In this document: positions 13,811 through 14,597 of the stretch, one piece after another | Layout of the letters: every line of letters starts with the position of its first letter | How positions within the stretch are numbered: position 1 is the stretch's first letter | DNA from: Fen-999 sp035654135 | Lineage (GTDB): Bacteria; Pseudomonadota; Gammaproteobacteria; Burkholderiales; Rhodocyclaceae | DNA: 14,597 nt | Assembly: GCA_035654135.1 (NCBI GenBank) | Contig: DASRXN010000069.1 | Location: forward strand, 1 to 14,597 | Reading direction: 5' to 3' | The notes under the pieces: model-generated | Told to the model about the DNA's origin: nothing | What the model saw: only the letters and a program-made list of their open reading frames with translations | The model's database searches: none | Made by a program: the position numbers and the translations under genes

Positions 13811-14581
13811 ATGTATACCGCCCAGGGCGCGCCCGACAAGGAACAACTTGTTCACCAGTACGCCCAACTGGTCAAGCGCCTCGCCTTCCAGTTGTTGGCC
13901 AAGCTGCCCGCCAGCGTTCAAGCCGAGGATCTGATCCAGAACGGCATGATCGGCCTGCTGGATGCGATCGGCCGTTTCGAGGAGGGCTTGGGGGCGCAAT
14001 TCGAGACTTATGCCGTCCAGCGCATCCGCGGCGCGATGCTGGACGGACTGCGCGAAAACGACTGGGTGCCGCGTGGCGTCCGGCGGGACATGCGTCGCGT
14101 CGAGGAGGCGATCCACCGTCTTGAGCACGAACACGGCCGCCCGCCCAGCGAAGGGGAGTTGGCCGAGTCACTGGATATGTCCCTGACGGATTACCAGAAG
14201 CTGTTGCACGAAGCGCGCGGCCACCAGCTGGTCTACCTCGAGGATCTGTCCGGCGACCAGGAGGAGGGCTATCTCGAACGCAATGTCGCTGCGCCGACAC
14301 TCGATCCGATGGCACTGCTGGAGGATCAGGACATGCGGCAGGCACTGGTGCGGGGCATCGATGCGCTGCCAGAGCGGGAGAAGCTGCTCATGTCCCTGTA
14401 TTACGACGATGACATGAACTTGAAAGAGATCGGCGAAGTGCTGGGCGTGACCGAATCGCGGGTCTGCCAGCTGCACAGCCAGGCGATTGCCCGTCTGCGT
14501 GCGGCCACCCAGGTGGGCGAAGCAGCGCCCGTGGCCAAGCGCCGCGGCCGCCCGCCGAAAAAGGCCCGTCCGGAGGGCTGA
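13811..14581 (+). CDS. fliA: RNA polymerase sigma factor FliA (sigma-28) with basic C-terminal tail
   Basis: FliA directs RNA polymerase to late flagellar, motility and chemotaxis promoters, and the anti-sigma factor FlgM holds it inactive until hook completion. The 256-residue product begins MYTAQG, aligning with the start of enteric FliA, which supports ATG 13811 despite a poor Shine-Dalgarno sequence. Region 2 includes EDLIQNGMIGLLDAI (39-53) and TYAVQRIRGAMLDGLR (66-81). Region 3 spans about 90-135. Region 4 covers LPEREKLLMSLYY (186-198) and the HTH around LKEIGEVLGVTESRVCQLHSQ (204-224). After region 4 it continues for about 25 residues with KRRGRPPKKAR (243-253), an AT-hook-like basic motif absent from enteric FliA. 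It is the terminal sigma gene of the block. Confidence 0.96.
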   Translation: MYTAQGAPDKEQLVHQYAQLVKRLAFQLLAKLPASVQAEDLIQNGMIGLLDAIGRFEEGLGAQFETYAVQRIRGAMLDGLRENDWVPRGVRRDMRRVEEAIHRLEHEHGRPPSEGELAESLDMSLTDYQKLLHEARGHQLVYLEDLSGDQEEGYLERNVAAPTLDPMALLEDQDMRQALVRGIDALPEREKLLMSLYYDDDMNLKEIGEVLGVTESRVCQLHSQAIARLRAATQVGEAAPVAKRRGRPPKKARPEG

Positions 14582-14587
14582 AAGGGC

Positions 14588-14597
14588 ATGGACAAAA
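14588..14597 (+). CDS. Possible start of the next gene (partial)
   Basis: ATG at 14588, six bases after the fliA stop, opens a frame of only three codons (MDK) before the window ends. GGAGGG (14572-14577) sits ten bases upstream, inside the end of fliA, and could be its ribosome binding site. The product cannot be identified from this length. Confidence 0.35.

Overview
The window is a single-strand chemotaxis and flagellar cluster, with every convincing gene on the + strand. It looks like the chromosome of a GC-rich, polarly flagellated betaproteobacterium, possibly Rhodocyclales-like. The clues are the gene order, the FlhF/FlhG pair, a CheZ-type phosphatase, a 322-residue CheV pair and the character of the protein sequences. 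The taxonomic call is inference from recall, not from a search.

Layout: the last 35 codons of a chemoreceptor gene, ending in a CheR/CheB-type pentapeptide (1-109), are followed by cheR (115-996), cheD (993-1604), cheB (1604-2680), a small STAS-domain gene (2723-3028), two tandem cheV genes (3046-4014 and 4030-4998), cheY (5018-5413), cheZ (5416-6240) and cheA (6262-8178). After an 81-base gap comes the flagellar block flhB (8260-9417), flhA (9414-11507), flhF (11504-12961), flhG (12954-13778) and fliA (13811-14581). The first bases of one more gene may begin at 14588. Many neighbours overlap by 4-8 bases, and there is no non-coding stretch longer than 81 bases, no RNA gene, no mobile element, no CRISPR and no clear terminator.

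How the genes work together: receptor arrays couple to CheA through CheW-like proteins. No cheW lies in the window, but the two CheV proteins carry CheW-like domains. CheA phosphorylates CheY (motor output) and CheB (adaptation). CheR and CheD add to receptor adaptation, and CheZ removes phosphate from CheY. FlhB and FlhA form the export gate of the flagellar type III secretion apparatus, FlhF and FlhG set flagellar site and number, and FliA transcribes the late flagellar and chemotaxis genes.

The most unusual points are: an 18-of-20-pair inverted repeat that would bury the flhB ribosome binding site, crossed by a possible 14-codon upstream ORF; a duplicated N-terminal motif in CheZ resembling known CheY-P-binding peptides; a CheA with no recognisable P2 domain but with a pentapeptide-like DWEQF in its linker; a STAS gene of the anti-sigma-antagonist type in the same cluster as fliA; an AT-hook-like basic tail on FliA; and a FlhG whose nucleotide-binding motifs are eroded. 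None proves a new system. The core is a familiar chemotaxis/flagellar island with several departures that can be tested.
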